A DNA stretch of 31,420 bases, taken from positions 1 through 31,420 of the forward strand of contig CAMLDZ010000032.1 of the NCBI GenBank assembly GCA_946478985.1. The letters are read 5' to 3'. Of this stretch, positions 24,530 to 31,404 are shown in pieces. The DNA is from an uncultured Solimonas sp. (lineage in GTDB: Bacteria > Pseudomonadota > Gammaproteobacteria > Nevskiales > Nevskiaceae). Under the pieces are notes generated by a model. That model saw only the letters and a list, made by a program, of their open reading frames with translations. It searched no databases and was not told the DNA's origin. The position numbers were made by a program, and so were the translations under genes. Numbering within the stretch: position 1 is the first letter of the stretch; each line of letters opens with the position of its first letter.

Positions 24530-25696
24530 ATGAAAAAAGTGATGAGCGTGATCGGCACGGCCGCCTGGCTGGCCGCTGCTACTGCCTATGCCCAGGATCC
24601 GGCCGTTGAGGCCGCCCCTGCTGGCGAACCGGCACCGACTGCTGAAGCCGCGCCGACCACCACCACCGAAACCGCCGCGGTCAGCTCGGACTCGACGCTG
24701 CTGGCGGCACCGAGCTACCTCGGCATCCTCGGCCTCTACACGCTGGCCGACAGCGACCGCGATGTCAGCGTCTCCGACATCAAGCGCGGCACCGGCATCG
24801 ACCTGCTCTACGGCTGGCAGAGCGAGAAGAACTGGGGCTTCGAAGTGCACGGGGCGGTGCAGACCTTCGAGACCGGCAACACCCTGCGCACGGACTTCTA
24901 CAACTACAACCTGGGCCTGGACCTGTTCTACGCCTTTGGTGACCGCACGCACTTCACGCCGTTCCTGCTGATCGGCGGCGGCGCGTCGTACAACGACATC
25001 TACCCGAACACCAGCAACACGCAGGAAGACGATTACGACTTCTTCGCCAATGCCGGCGTCGGCTTCGTCACCGGCCCGGTCACCAAGGTCGGCTCGCTGC
25101 GCATCCGCGGCGAAGCACGCTACGTCTACGACAACTACGTGCAGGGCGACGGCGACGTGCGCTTCGGCCTCGGCATCGAGATTCCGCTGTTCGTCGAGAA
25201 GATCGTCACCGTGCAGGCGCCGCCGGCGCAGACGCAGGTGGTCGAAGTGCCGTCCGGCCTGCGCGACAGCGACGGCGACGGCGTGGTCGACGATCACGAC
25301 AAGTGCCCGGACACCCCGGCCGGCTCGCGCGTCGACGGCGACGGCTGCCCGTTCGACAAGGTCATCAACCTCAAGGGCGTGACCTTCGAGTTCAACAAGA
25401 CGCGCCTGCGTCCGGACGCGCAGACCATCCTCGACTGGGCCACCGGCATCCTCAAGAAGTATCCGGACATGAAGGTCGAGATCGCCGGCCACACCGACAA
25501 CGTGGGTTCGGATGAATACAACCAGAAGCTGTCGGAAGGCCGCGCGGAATCGGTGAAGGGCTACTTCGTCGAGCACGGCGTGCCGGATACGCAGCTGTCG
25601 GTGAAGGGCTACGGCGAAGCGGAACCGATCGCCGACAACGCCAGCGAAGACGGTCGCGAGCGCAACCGCCGCGTCGAGCTGCGGATCCTCAACTGA
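24530..25696 (+). CDS. OmpA-family outer-membrane protein with a calcium-binding-type linker
   Basis: The 388-residue protein has a signal peptide (MKKVMSVIGTAAWLAAATAYA, cleavage after residue 21) and an Ala/Pro/Thr-rich stretch (22-58). An eight-stranded barrel-like domain (about 60-225) follows, then a thrombospondin type 3-like linker with DSDGDGVVDDHDKCPDTPAG (246-265). The periplasmic OmpA C-terminal domain (about 278-388) holds the peptidoglycan-binding motif HTDNVGSDEYNQKLSEGRA (321-339) and ERNRRVEL. It should anchor the outer membrane to peptidoglycan, as OprF does. GGAG precedes the ATG at 24530; the frame is open further upstream, but the signal peptide fixes the start. The lipoprotein gene follows after 29 bp on the same strand, and a shared terminator after it suggests one transcript. 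Confidence 0.93.
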   Translation: MKKVMSVIGTAAWLAAATAYAQDPAVEAAPAGEPAPTAEAAPTTTTETAAVSSDSTLLAAPSYLGILGLYTLADSDRDVSVSDIKRGTGIDLLYGWQSEKNWGFEVHGAVQTFETGNTLRTDFYNYNLGLDLFYAFGDRTHFTPFLLIGGGASYNDIYPNTSNTQEDDYDFFANAGVGFVTGPVTKVGSLRIRGEARYVYDNYVQGDGDVRFGLGIEIPLFVEKIVTVQAPPAQTQVVEVPSGLRDSDGDGVVDDHDKCPDTPAGSRVDGDGCPFDKVINLKGVTFEFNKTRLRPDAQTILDWATGILKKYPDMKVEIAGHTDNVGSDEYNQKLSEGRAESVKGYFVEHGVPDTQLSVKGYGEAEPIADNASEDGRERNRRVELRILN

Positions 25697-25725
25697 TCGC
25701 CCTGCACCCAGAATCGGAGCAATTC

Positions 25726-26613
25726 ATGAACACGTATGAACTGATGAAGAAAGCGCTGGCTGCGGGCGTCGTGGCGGTGTCGATCGGCCTCGCCGGTTGC
25801 CACGCCGATGGCGACAACACGGTCGGCCCCGGCGGCGGCATCGGCGGCGGCGGCTCGTCCGACGGCACCGGCAGCTGCGATGTGCCGGTCGGCGAAATCT
25901 GCGTGGCCGGCGGCCATGGCAGCACGCAGGCCCTGCTCGACGAGCTGCTCAACCCGGGCGGCGCGCTGGAATCGCTGGCCGGCCCGCTGGCGCCGGTCAG
26001 CGAAGACCTGATCGACGAAGTCGTCACGCTGTTGCAGAACGACGGCGATCTGGCCAATCTGGTGACCAATCTGCTGCAGGGCACCGACGGCAAGCAGCCG
26101 AACCTGCAACTGGCACTGGCGTCGCTGCTCGACGGCGGTCTGCAGGAAATCATCGAAGGCCTCGTCAATCCGGCGACCCTGCAAGATTTGCTCGGCGAAG
26201 ACGGCGTCACCGGCGTCATCCAGGGCCTGCTGCAGTCCAGCGGCGACGACAACTGCCAGGCGGCGCTGTCGACGATCTGCCTGATCGGCGGCAACGGCGG
26301 CAAGATCGGCCTGGTGGAAGCGCTGATCACCGACAACGGCGCACTCACCGACCTGGCTGCGAATCTCAGCGAGGAAGACCTCGTCGCCGTGCTCGGTGAC
26401 GTGCTCGAAAGCGACGGCTCGCTGCCGGATCTGGTGCAGGGCCTGTTCGCGGAAGGTCAGCTGATCGAGGGTCTGCAGACACTGCTCGATCCGAACCAGC
26501 AGGGCAGCCTGGCCGATGCGATCGGCGACCTGCTGCTCGGCGATGGCCGCGACAGCAACCTCGTTGAGCAGATCCTCAACGGTCTCGGCAACCTGCTCGG
26601 CTCGGTGCCGTAA
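25726..26613 (+). CDS. Lipoprotein made of two tandem Leu/Asp-rich repeats, each opened by CX7C
   Basis: I do not recognise the family of this 295-residue protein. It has a lipoprotein signal: a hydrophobic stretch ending in the lipobox LAGC with Cys25, then a Gly/Ser-rich spacer (34-50). The rest is two similar halves. Cys51-x7-Cys59 followed by VAGGHG begins the first; Cys177-x7-Cys185 followed by LIGGNG begins the second, offset by exactly 126 residues. After each cysteine pair come ALLDELL/LVEALI, GALESLAGPL/GALTDLAANL, EDLIDEVV/EDLVAVLG and DGDLANLV/DGSLPDLV. The halves are acidic, leucine-rich amphipathic helices with no enzyme motif. It probably sits in the outer membrane facing the periplasm, and the two CX7C pairs may form disulphides. 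Co-transcription with the OmpA-like gene suggests an envelope role. Confidence 0.75.
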   Translation: MNTYELMKKALAAGVVAVSIGLAGCHADGDNTVGPGGGIGGGGSSDGTGSCDVPVGEICVAGGHGSTQALLDELLNPGGALESLAGPLAPVSEDLIDEVVTLLQNDGDLANLVTNLLQGTDGKQPNLQLALASLLDGGLQEIIEGLVNPATLQDLLGEDGVTGVIQGLLQSSGDDNCQAALSTICLIGGNGGKIGLVEALITDNGALTDLAANLSEEDLVAVLGDVLESDGSLPDLVQGLFAEGQLIEGLQTLLDPNQQGSLADAIGDLLLGDGRDSNLVEQILNGLGNLLGSVP

Positions 26614-26647
26614 GCGCATCCGCCGACACACGGTAGCCGCAGTCTGA

Positions 26648-26681
26648 AGAAAGCCCGGGTCCGCCCGGGCTTTCTTTTTTT
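26648..26681 (+). terminator. Intrinsic terminator after the OmpA-lipoprotein pair
   Basis: AGAAAGCCCGGG (26648-26659), loop TCCG, CCCGGGCTTTCT (26664-26675), then TTTTTT. A 12-bp perfect stem with a four-base loop and a U-run ends the transcript 35 bp after the lipoprotein stop. Confidence 0.93.
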
Positions 26682-26697
26682 GCCTGCCGCGGCGCGC

Positions 26698-26737
26698 CTG
26701 TCATCGAAGCTTCATGGATCTGTCATCGACGGATCAC
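26698..26737 (+). promoter_or_regulatory. Tandem Pho boxes (candidate PhoB sites)
   Basis: Four 7-mers stand at exact 11-bp steps: CTGTCAT (26698), GCTTCAT (26709), CTGTCAT (26720) and GGATCAC (26731), with 4-bp spacers CGAA, GGAT and CGAC. Each ends TCAT or TCAC. The E. coli Pho box is two CTGTCAT-like repeats 11 bp apart, and tandem boxes are common at PhoB promoters. Two half-sites are perfect and the other two keep the TCA core. The array ends 26 bp before the ATG of the first PlcP-like gene. No obvious -10 follows, which is a weak point. Confidence 0.7.
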
Positions 26738-26763
26738 TGCCGCCACCCAAGCTGGCGCGCGAC

Positions 26764-27621
26764 ATGAAAGCAACGACCGCCAAGAAGAAGGCCCGGTCCG
26801 CCGGTGACGGCAAGAACCGCTACCGCACGATCTGGATCTCCGACGTCCACCTCGGCACGCCCGGCTGCAAGGCGGAGCACCTGGTCGACTTCCTCAAGCA
26901 CAACACCAGCCAGACGCTGTACCTGGTCGGCGACATCGTCGACGGCTGGAAGCTGCGCTCGACCTGGTTCTGGCCGCAGGAGCACACCAACGTCGTGCGC
27001 AAGGTGCTGACGCAGGCCAAGCGCGGCACCCAGGTCTACTACGTCACCGGCAACCACGACGAGTTCCTGCGCAAGTTCGTCGGCTACGAGCTGGAGATCG
27101 GCAACATCCGCCTGGTCAACGAGCACATTCACGAGACCGCCGACGGCCGCAAGCTGCTGGTCGTGCACGGCGATTTCTTCGACGTGATCACCCGCTACCA
27201 CAAGTGGATCGCCCTGGCCGGTGACGCGCTGTACGAAGGCACGATGCGCTTCAACTACTGGTTCAACCGCGGCCGCGCGCTGATCGGCATGCGCTACTGG
27301 TCGCTGTCGGCGTTCGCCAAGCAGCACGTCAAGACCGCGGTCAACATCGTCTCCACCTTCGAGGATTCGCTGGCGCGCGAGTGCCGCCGCCGGGAACTCG
27401 ATGGCGTGGTCTGCGGTCACATCCATCACGCGGATGCGCGGGAGATCAACGACGTTACCTACTACAACTGCGGCGACTGGGTCGAAAGCTGCACGGCGCT
27501 GGCCGAAGACTTCAACGGCAAGATCCACGTCATCCGCTGGGTCGAGATCGACCATCTCAATCGCAGCAACGCAGACAGTGGCAAGGTGACCCGGCTGCAT
27601 CCCTCACGCGCAGCCGCCTGA
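26764..27621 (+). CDS. PlcP/LpxH-like metallophosphoesterase, copy 1
   Basis: The 285-residue protein is a COG2908 calcineurin-like metallophosphoesterase, commonly annotated as UDP-2,3-diacylglucosamine diphosphatase. Metal-binding motifs are SDVHLG (26-31), VGDIVDGW (55-62), TGNHDEF (95-101), VHGDFFD (134-140) and GHIHH (218-222), and the protein ends its domain with NCGDWVESCTAL. The overall pattern, including WFWPQEHTNVV and YWSLSAFAKQHVK, resembles Sinorhizobium PlcP, a phospholipase C that strips phosphate headgroups when phosphate is scarce. Tandem Pho boxes upstream support that reading over lipid A synthesis. The ATG at 26764 is the only start after the Pho boxes, but it lacks a clear Shine-Dalgarno. 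A Lys-rich N-terminal extension (residues 1-18) is absent from copy 2. Confidence 0.85.
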   Translation: MKATTAKKKARSAGDGKNRYRTIWISDVHLGTPGCKAEHLVDFLKHNTSQTLYLVGDIVDGWKLRSTWFWPQEHTNVVRKVLTQAKRGTQVYYVTGNHDEFLRKFVGYELEIGNIRLVNEHIHETADGRKLLVVHGDFFDVITRYHKWIALAGDALYEGTMRFNYWFNRGRALIGMRYWSLSAFAKQHVKTAVNIVSTFEDSLARECRRRELDGVVCGHIHHADAREINDVTYYNCGDWVESCTALAEDFNGKIHVIRWVEIDHLNRSNADSGKVTRLHPSRAAA

Positions 27622-27679
27622 ACGCGGGCCCGAGCACGGCATTCCCCCGGCATCGGCAGCCCGCTCCACGGGTACGGGC

Positions 27680-27695
27680 TGGCAGGAATATTGCA
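27680..27695 (+). promoter_or_regulatory. Candidate sigma54 (RpoN) promoter
   Basis: TGGCAGG-AATA-TTGCA matches the -24/-12 consensus TGGCACG-N4-TTGCA at 11 of 12 fixed positions, with exact GG-to-GC spacing. The predicted start near 27706 gives a leader of about 44 nt to the ATG at 27750, with GGAGGAA at 27741-27747. A hairpin, GCCGCT/AGCGGC at 27696-27713, covers the start point. The activator is not in the window. Confidence 0.6.
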
Positions 27696-27749
27696 GCCGC
27701 TACCGCAAGCGGCCTGCGCGCTTCGCATGCCGCCGCGATCGGAGGAACG

Positions 27750-28604
27750 ATGCGTTACCGCACGCTATGGATATCCGACGTCCACCTCGGGCGCCCGGGC
27801 TGCCAGGCCGAACAGCTTGCGGATTTCCTGCGACGACACGACTGCGAGCGTCTCTACCTGGTCGGCGACATCATCGACGGCTGGAAACTGCGGCAGAGCT
27901 GGTACTGGCCGCAGGCGCACGCCAACGTCGTGCGCGAGATCCTCAGCAAGGCCGAGCAGGGCACGGCGGTCTACTACATCACCGGCAATCACGACGAATT
28001 CCTGCGCCGCTACGTCGATCACGCGCTGCAGTTCGGCAATATCGCGATCGCCAACGAAGCCATCCATCACACCGCCGACGGTCGTCGCCTGCTGGTGATG
28101 CACGGCGACGCCTTCGACATGATCACGCGGTACTTCCGGCGCATCGCCATCGCCGGCGACGCCACCTATCAGCTGCTGCTGCGCTCCAACGTCGCCATCA
28201 ACCGCATCCGCGCCCGCTTCGGCAAGCCGCAATGGTCGCTGTCGGCCTATGCCAAGCATCAGGTCAAGCGCGCGGTGAATTTCGTGTCGGCGTTCGAGGA
28301 AGCGGTGGCGCGCGACTGCAAGCGTCGCAATCTCGACGGCGTGGTTTGCGGCCACATCCACCATGCCGAGCAGCGCGACATCCACGGCGTCAGCTACTAC
28401 AACTGCGGCGACTGGGTCGAAAGCTGCACCGCGCTGGCCGAGGACCTCAACGGCCGCATGGAGGTCCTGCGCTGGGCCGAGCTGAGCGAGGCCGAAGCGC
28501 CCAGCTCCGACAAGGTCACGCCGATGCAGACGGCGCGGCGCTCGCGGCGCCAGCGCGAAGCGGCGGCCAAGGCGGCAGCGCAGGCGGGATCGCGATCGGC
28601 GTAG
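27750..28604 (+). CDS. PlcP/LpxH-like metallophosphoesterase, copy 2
   Basis: The 284-residue protein is a close paralogue of the gene just upstream and keeps the full metal-binding set: SDVHLG (9-14), VGDIIDGW (38-45), TGNHDEF (78-84), MHGDAFD (117-123) and GHIHH (201-205), then NCGDWVESC. It lacks the Lys-rich N-terminal extension of copy 1 and has a longer basic, Ala-rich tail (about 258-284, RRSRRQREAAAK). That tail could be surface-active or membrane-associating. The start at 27750 has an excellent ribosome-binding site, GGAGGAA. The 128-bp gap from copy 1 holds a sigma54-type promoter, so this copy is probably controlled separately. Substrate is inferred to be phospholipid or UDP-diacylglucosamine; the two cannot be separated by sequence alone. 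Confidence 0.85.
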   Translation: MRYRTLWISDVHLGRPGCQAEQLADFLRRHDCERLYLVGDIIDGWKLRQSWYWPQAHANVVREILSKAEQGTAVYYITGNHDEFLRRYVDHALQFGNIAIANEAIHHTADGRRLLVMHGDAFDMITRYFRRIAIAGDATYQLLLRSNVAINRIRARFGKPQWSLSAYAKHQVKRAVNFVSAFEEAVARDCKRRNLDGVVCGHIHHAEQRDIHGVSYYNCGDWVESCTALAEDLNGRMEVLRWAELSEAEAPSSDKVTPMQTARRSRRQREAAAKAAAQAGSRSA

Positions 28605-28624
28605 TGCCGTCAGACTTTTCAGCC

Positions 28625-28743
28625 CCCTCTCCCCGCATGCGGGGAGAGGGCCGGGCTGAGGGGCGCGCCGCAGGCGCGGACGCACTGGCAAGCTAGCCCT
28701 CATCCGCCCTTCGGGCACCTTCTTCCCGCACGCGGGGAGAAGG
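28625..28743. repeat. Convergent pair of REP-like palindromic intergenic repeats
   Basis: Unit 1 at 28625-28650 is a perfect 26-bp palindrome with half CCCTCTCCCCGCA. Unit 2 at 28718-28743 is a 26-bp near-palindrome with arms CCTTCTTCCCGC and GCGGGGAGAAGG. Each is accompanied by a GAGGGG or CCCTCATCCGCCC flank, in opposite orientations. A small hairpin, CGCGCC/GGCGCG (28664-28678), lies between. This is the style of widespread proteobacterial REP/BIME elements and sits, as they often do, between two convergent genes (stops 28604 and 28759). It may serve as transcript terminator or protection. Confidence 0.75.
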
Positions 28744-28758
28744 ATGGAAGTCTCTGCC

Positions 28759-29403
28759 TCAGGCCCAGATCACGTTCTGCGGATCGGCCACCCGCCACAG
28801 ATACCAGCTCGCCACCGAGCGATACGGCGACCAGCGCCGGGTGATCGAGACGATGCGCCGCTGGCTGAGCTTGCGGCCGCTCTTGGCGCCATAAAGCATC
28901 TGCAGGCCGCGCAACAGGCCGACATCGTCCATCGCGAACAGATCCAGGCGATGCATCGCGAACATCAGGAACATCTCCGCGGTCCAGCGCCCGATGCCTG
29001 GCAGGTCGTCGAGCAGCGCGATCGCCGCCTCGTCGTCGAGCGCACGCAGGGCCTCGAAATCCAGGCTGCCGCCATGCGCGGCCTCCGCCAGATGCTTGAG
29101 CCATTTGGCCTTGGCCTGCGACAGCCCGAAGCTGCGCAGCAGTTCGTGCTCGGCGGCGAGCAGGTGCATCGGCGCCAGCGCCGAGACGGCGCCCAGGCCG
29201 CTCATCACGCGCGCCTGGATGGTGTCGGCGGCGCGGCTCGACAGCTGCTGGCTGATGATCGAACTGCAGAGGATGTGGAAAGGTTCGCCGCGCGGCTTGC
29301 CCAGGCCACAAGGGCCATAGCGCGCGATCAGTTCGCCGATCAGCGGATCGGCCTTGGCGAGATAGCGCTCGGCGGCGCGCAGTTGCAGCTGGATGTCGGA
29401 CAT
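28759..29403 (-). CDS. DNA-3-methyladenine glycosylase II-like protein (AlkA/HhH-GPD family)
   Basis: The 214-residue protein is a helix-hairpin-helix DNA glycosylase that removes alkylated bases, chiefly 3-methyladenine, in base excision repair. Evidence is HILCSSIISQQLSSRAADTI (43-62), the hairpin LDDLPGIGRWTAEMFLMF (131-148) and the catalytic Asp in FAMDDVGLLRG (Asp160 by comparison with AlkA). RRWSPYRSVASWYLWR closes the domain. It lacks the N-terminal beta domain of E. coli AlkA (282 residues), as in the shorter AlkA-like enzymes. No Fe-S cluster cysteines are present. It diverges from the VWA gene, whose start is 69 bp away. No adaptive-response Ada gene is nearby. Confidence 0.9.
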   Translation of the reverse strand: MSDIQLQLRAAERYLAKADPLIGELIARYGPCGLGKPRGEPFHILCSSIISQQLSSRAADTIQARVMSGLGAVSALAPMHLLAAEHELLRSFGLSQAKAKWLKHLAEAAHGGSLDFEALRALDDEAAIALLDDLPGIGRWTAEMFLMFAMHRLDLFAMDDVGLLRGLQMLYGAKSGRKLSQRRIVSITRRWSPYRSVASWYLWRVADPQNVIWA

Positions 29404-29439
29404 CGGCGTGCGGACCGGAAAGCATCGGATAACGCGCGC

Positions 29440-29445
29440 TACAAT
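29440..29445 (+). promoter_or_regulatory. -10-like TACAAT ahead of the VWA gene
   Basis: TACAAT lies 26 bp before the GTG at 29472, inside the 9-bp string CGCTACAAT, which recurs at 30657-30665, 28 bp before the next gene. No good -35 is present at either place. Confidence 0.35.
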
Positions 29446-29471
29446 GCCATAAACCCCCTCCCCTACCGGCC

Positions 29472-30650
29472 GTGCTCTTCAGCTTCTTCTTCACGCTGCG
29501 CGCCGCTGGCGTCAAAGCCAGCCTCAGCGAATTCCTCAGCCTGCTGGAGGCGCTGTCCAAGCACGTGGCGATTTTCTCGCTGGATGACTTCTATCACCTG
29601 TCGCGCACCGCGCTGGTCAAGGACGAATCGCAGTACGACCGCTTCGACCGCGCCTTTGCCGCCTACTTCAAGGGCATCGAGGCGATCAGCGGCGAGCTGT
29701 TCGGTTCGATCCCGGAAGAATGGCTGCGCCGCCAGGCCGAGCTGCACCTGAGCCCTGAGGAGCTGGCCAAGATCCAGACACTCGGCGGCCTCGACCAGCT
29801 GATGGAGACGCTCAAGAAGCGCCTCGAAGAGCAGAAGGAGCAGCATCACGGCGGCAGCAAGTGGATCGGCACCGGCGGCACCTCGCCATTCGGTCACTCC
29901 GGCTCGCATCCGGAAGGCGTGCGCATCGGCGGCAAGAGTGGCGGCAAGCGCGCGGTGAAAGTCTGGGAGCAGCGCGAATACCGCAATCTCGACGATTCGA
30001 TCGAGCTGGGCACGCGCAACATCAAGGTCGCGCTGCGGCGGCTGCGCCGCTTCGCCCGCGAAGGCGCGCCGGACGTGCTCGACATCGACAGCACCATCAG
30101 CGCCACCGCGCGCAACGCCGGCTACCTGGACCTGAAGATGGTCGCCGAGCGCCGCAACGCGGTGAAGGTGCTGCTGTTCCTCGACGTCGGCGGCTCGATG
30201 GATCCCTACGTGCGCGTCTGCGAGGAGTTGTTCAGCGCCGCCAAGACCGAGTTCAAGCATCTCGAATACTTCTACTTCCACAACTTCATCTACGAGTCGG
30301 TGTGGAAGGACAACCGCCGCCGCAACGGCGAGCGCATTGCGCTCTACGACATCCTGCACAAGTACACGCCCGACTACCGCGTGATCTTCGTCGGCGATGC
30401 GACGATGAGCCCGTACGAGATCGCCCAGGCCGGCGGCAGCATCGAGCACTGGAACGAGGAAGCCGGCTCGGTGTGGTTCAAGCGCGTGATGAACCAGTTC
30501 CCGCGCACCATCTGGCTCAATCCGGAGAACCCGGCGTACTGGGAACAGACCACCTCGGTGCGGCTGACCCTGGAGCTGCTCGGCGCCGATCGCATGTTCC
30601 CGATGACGCTGTCGGGCCTGGAGCAGGCGATGCGGCGGCTCTCGCATTGA
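29472..30650 (+). CDS. VWA domain protein, CoxE-like (COG3552)
   Basis: The 392-residue protein has an N-terminal helical region (1-125), a Gly/Ser/His-rich linker (126-160, GGSKWIGTGG), and a C-terminal von Willebrand A domain of the CoxE type (about 165-390). The metal-ion-dependent adhesion site reads DVGGSMD (238-244) where DxSxS is classical; the first serine is Gly240. Later blocks are YFHNFIYESVW, VIFVGDATMSPYEI and WLNPENPAYWEQT. CoxE-like proteins normally act with a MoxR-type AAA+ ATPase as metal-centre chaperones, but no such ATPase gene is visible next door. The GTG start at 29472 has no clear ribosome-binding site. It diverges from the glycosylase gene and is followed by the SanA-like gene. 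Confidence 0.85.
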   Translation: MLFSFFFTLRAAGVKASLSEFLSLLEALSKHVAIFSLDDFYHLSRTALVKDESQYDRFDRAFAAYFKGIEAISGELFGSIPEEWLRRQAELHLSPEELAKIQTLGGLDQLMETLKKRLEEQKEQHHGGSKWIGTGGTSPFGHSGSHPEGVRIGGKSGGKRAVKVWEQREYRNLDDSIELGTRNIKVALRRLRRFAREGAPDVLDIDSTISATARNAGYLDLKMVAERRNAVKVLLFLDVGGSMDPYVRVCEELFSAAKTEFKHLEYFYFHNFIYESVWKDNRRRNGERIALYDILHKYTPDYRVIFVGDATMSPYEIAQAGGSIEHWNEEAGSVWFKRVMNQFPRTIWLNPENPAYWEQTTSVRLTLELLGADRMFPMTLSGLEQAMRRLSH

Positions 30651-30656
30651 TCGCCT

Positions 30657-30665
30657 CGCTACAAT
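30657..30665 (+). promoter_or_regulatory. -10-like CGCTACAAT ahead of the SanA-like gene
   Basis: The string repeats the one at 29437-29445 exactly and sits 28 bp before the TTG at 30694. It follows the VWA stop by six bases, which suggests the SanA-like gene has its own promoter. The missing -35 is a reservation. Confidence 0.35.
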
Positions 30666-30693
30666 CCAGTCTTTACTCCCGGAAACGCTCGCT

Positions 30694-31404
30694 TTGAAAC
30701 CCTGGACGCGCCGATTGCTGCGCCGCTGGCTGATCACCGGCTTCTTCGCCATCGCCTTGATCGTGCTGCTGGCGAACCGCTGGGTGATCAACAGTACCGA
30801 CGCCTACATCTACAAGGACTGGGCGCTGCTGCCGGACAGCGAGGTCGGGGTGGTGCTGGGCACCAGCAAGTACATGGAGAACGGCCAGCCGAGTCCGGAA
30901 TTCCGCGGCCGCATCCAGACCGCCGCGGATCTCTACAAGAACGGCAAGCTCAAGCACCTGATCGTCAGCGGCGCCAATCCGGACGAGACCTACAACGAGC
31001 CGCGCGCGATGCGCCGCGAACTGGTCAAGCTGGGCGTGCCGGACAAGGCGATCACCATGGATTTCGCCGGCTTTCGCACGCTGGATTCCATCGTCCGCGC
31101 CGAGGCGATCTTCGGCCTGCGCCGCTTCACCATCATCACGCAGCGCTATCACAGCTACCGCGCGGTGTTCATCGGCCGCAAGCTGGGTCTCAAGGTGGTG
31201 GCGTTCATCGCCCCGGCGACGACCGACGGCGGCTACGGCTCGCGCAACCCGCCGCGCGAAGTGCTGGCCCGCGTCAAGGCCGTACTCGACATCTTCCTGC
31301 TCAGCACCGAACCGAAGTTCCTGGGCCAGCCCGAGCACATCGAGCTCAATCCGGACGCGCCGCCAGCGCCGATTCCGCTGACGCCGGAGTCCGAGGGCAC
31401 CTGA
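30694..31404 (+). CDS. SanA/YdcF-like envelope protein (DUF218)
   Basis: The 236-residue protein has a short basic N-terminus, one membrane helix (about residues 12-30, WLITGFFAIALIVLLANRW) and a periplasmic DUF218 domain. Its blocks are VGVVLGTSKYMENG, PEFRGRIQTAADLYK, HLIVSGANPDETYNEPRAM, TLDSIVRAEAIFG and TQRYHSYRAVFIG. SanA of E. coli affects vancomycin exclusion at high temperature, and DUF218 proteins contribute to envelope barrier function. Biochemical activity is not established. The start appears to be TTG at 30694 behind GGAAA; no in-frame ATG precedes the conserved helix. A proline-rich tail (PPAPIPLTPE) ends the protein. Sixteen bases remain to the window edge. Confidence 0.87.
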   Translation: MKPWTRRLLRRWLITGFFAIALIVLLANRWVINSTDAYIYKDWALLPDSEVGVVLGTSKYMENGQPSPEFRGRIQTAADLYKNGKLKHLIVSGANPDETYNEPRAMRRELVKLGVPDKAITMDFAGFRTLDSIVRAEAIFGLRRFTIITQRYHSYRAVFIGRKLGLKVVAFIAPATTDGGYGSRNPPREVLARVKAVLDIFLLSTEPKFLGQPEHIELNPDAPPAPIPLTPESEGT

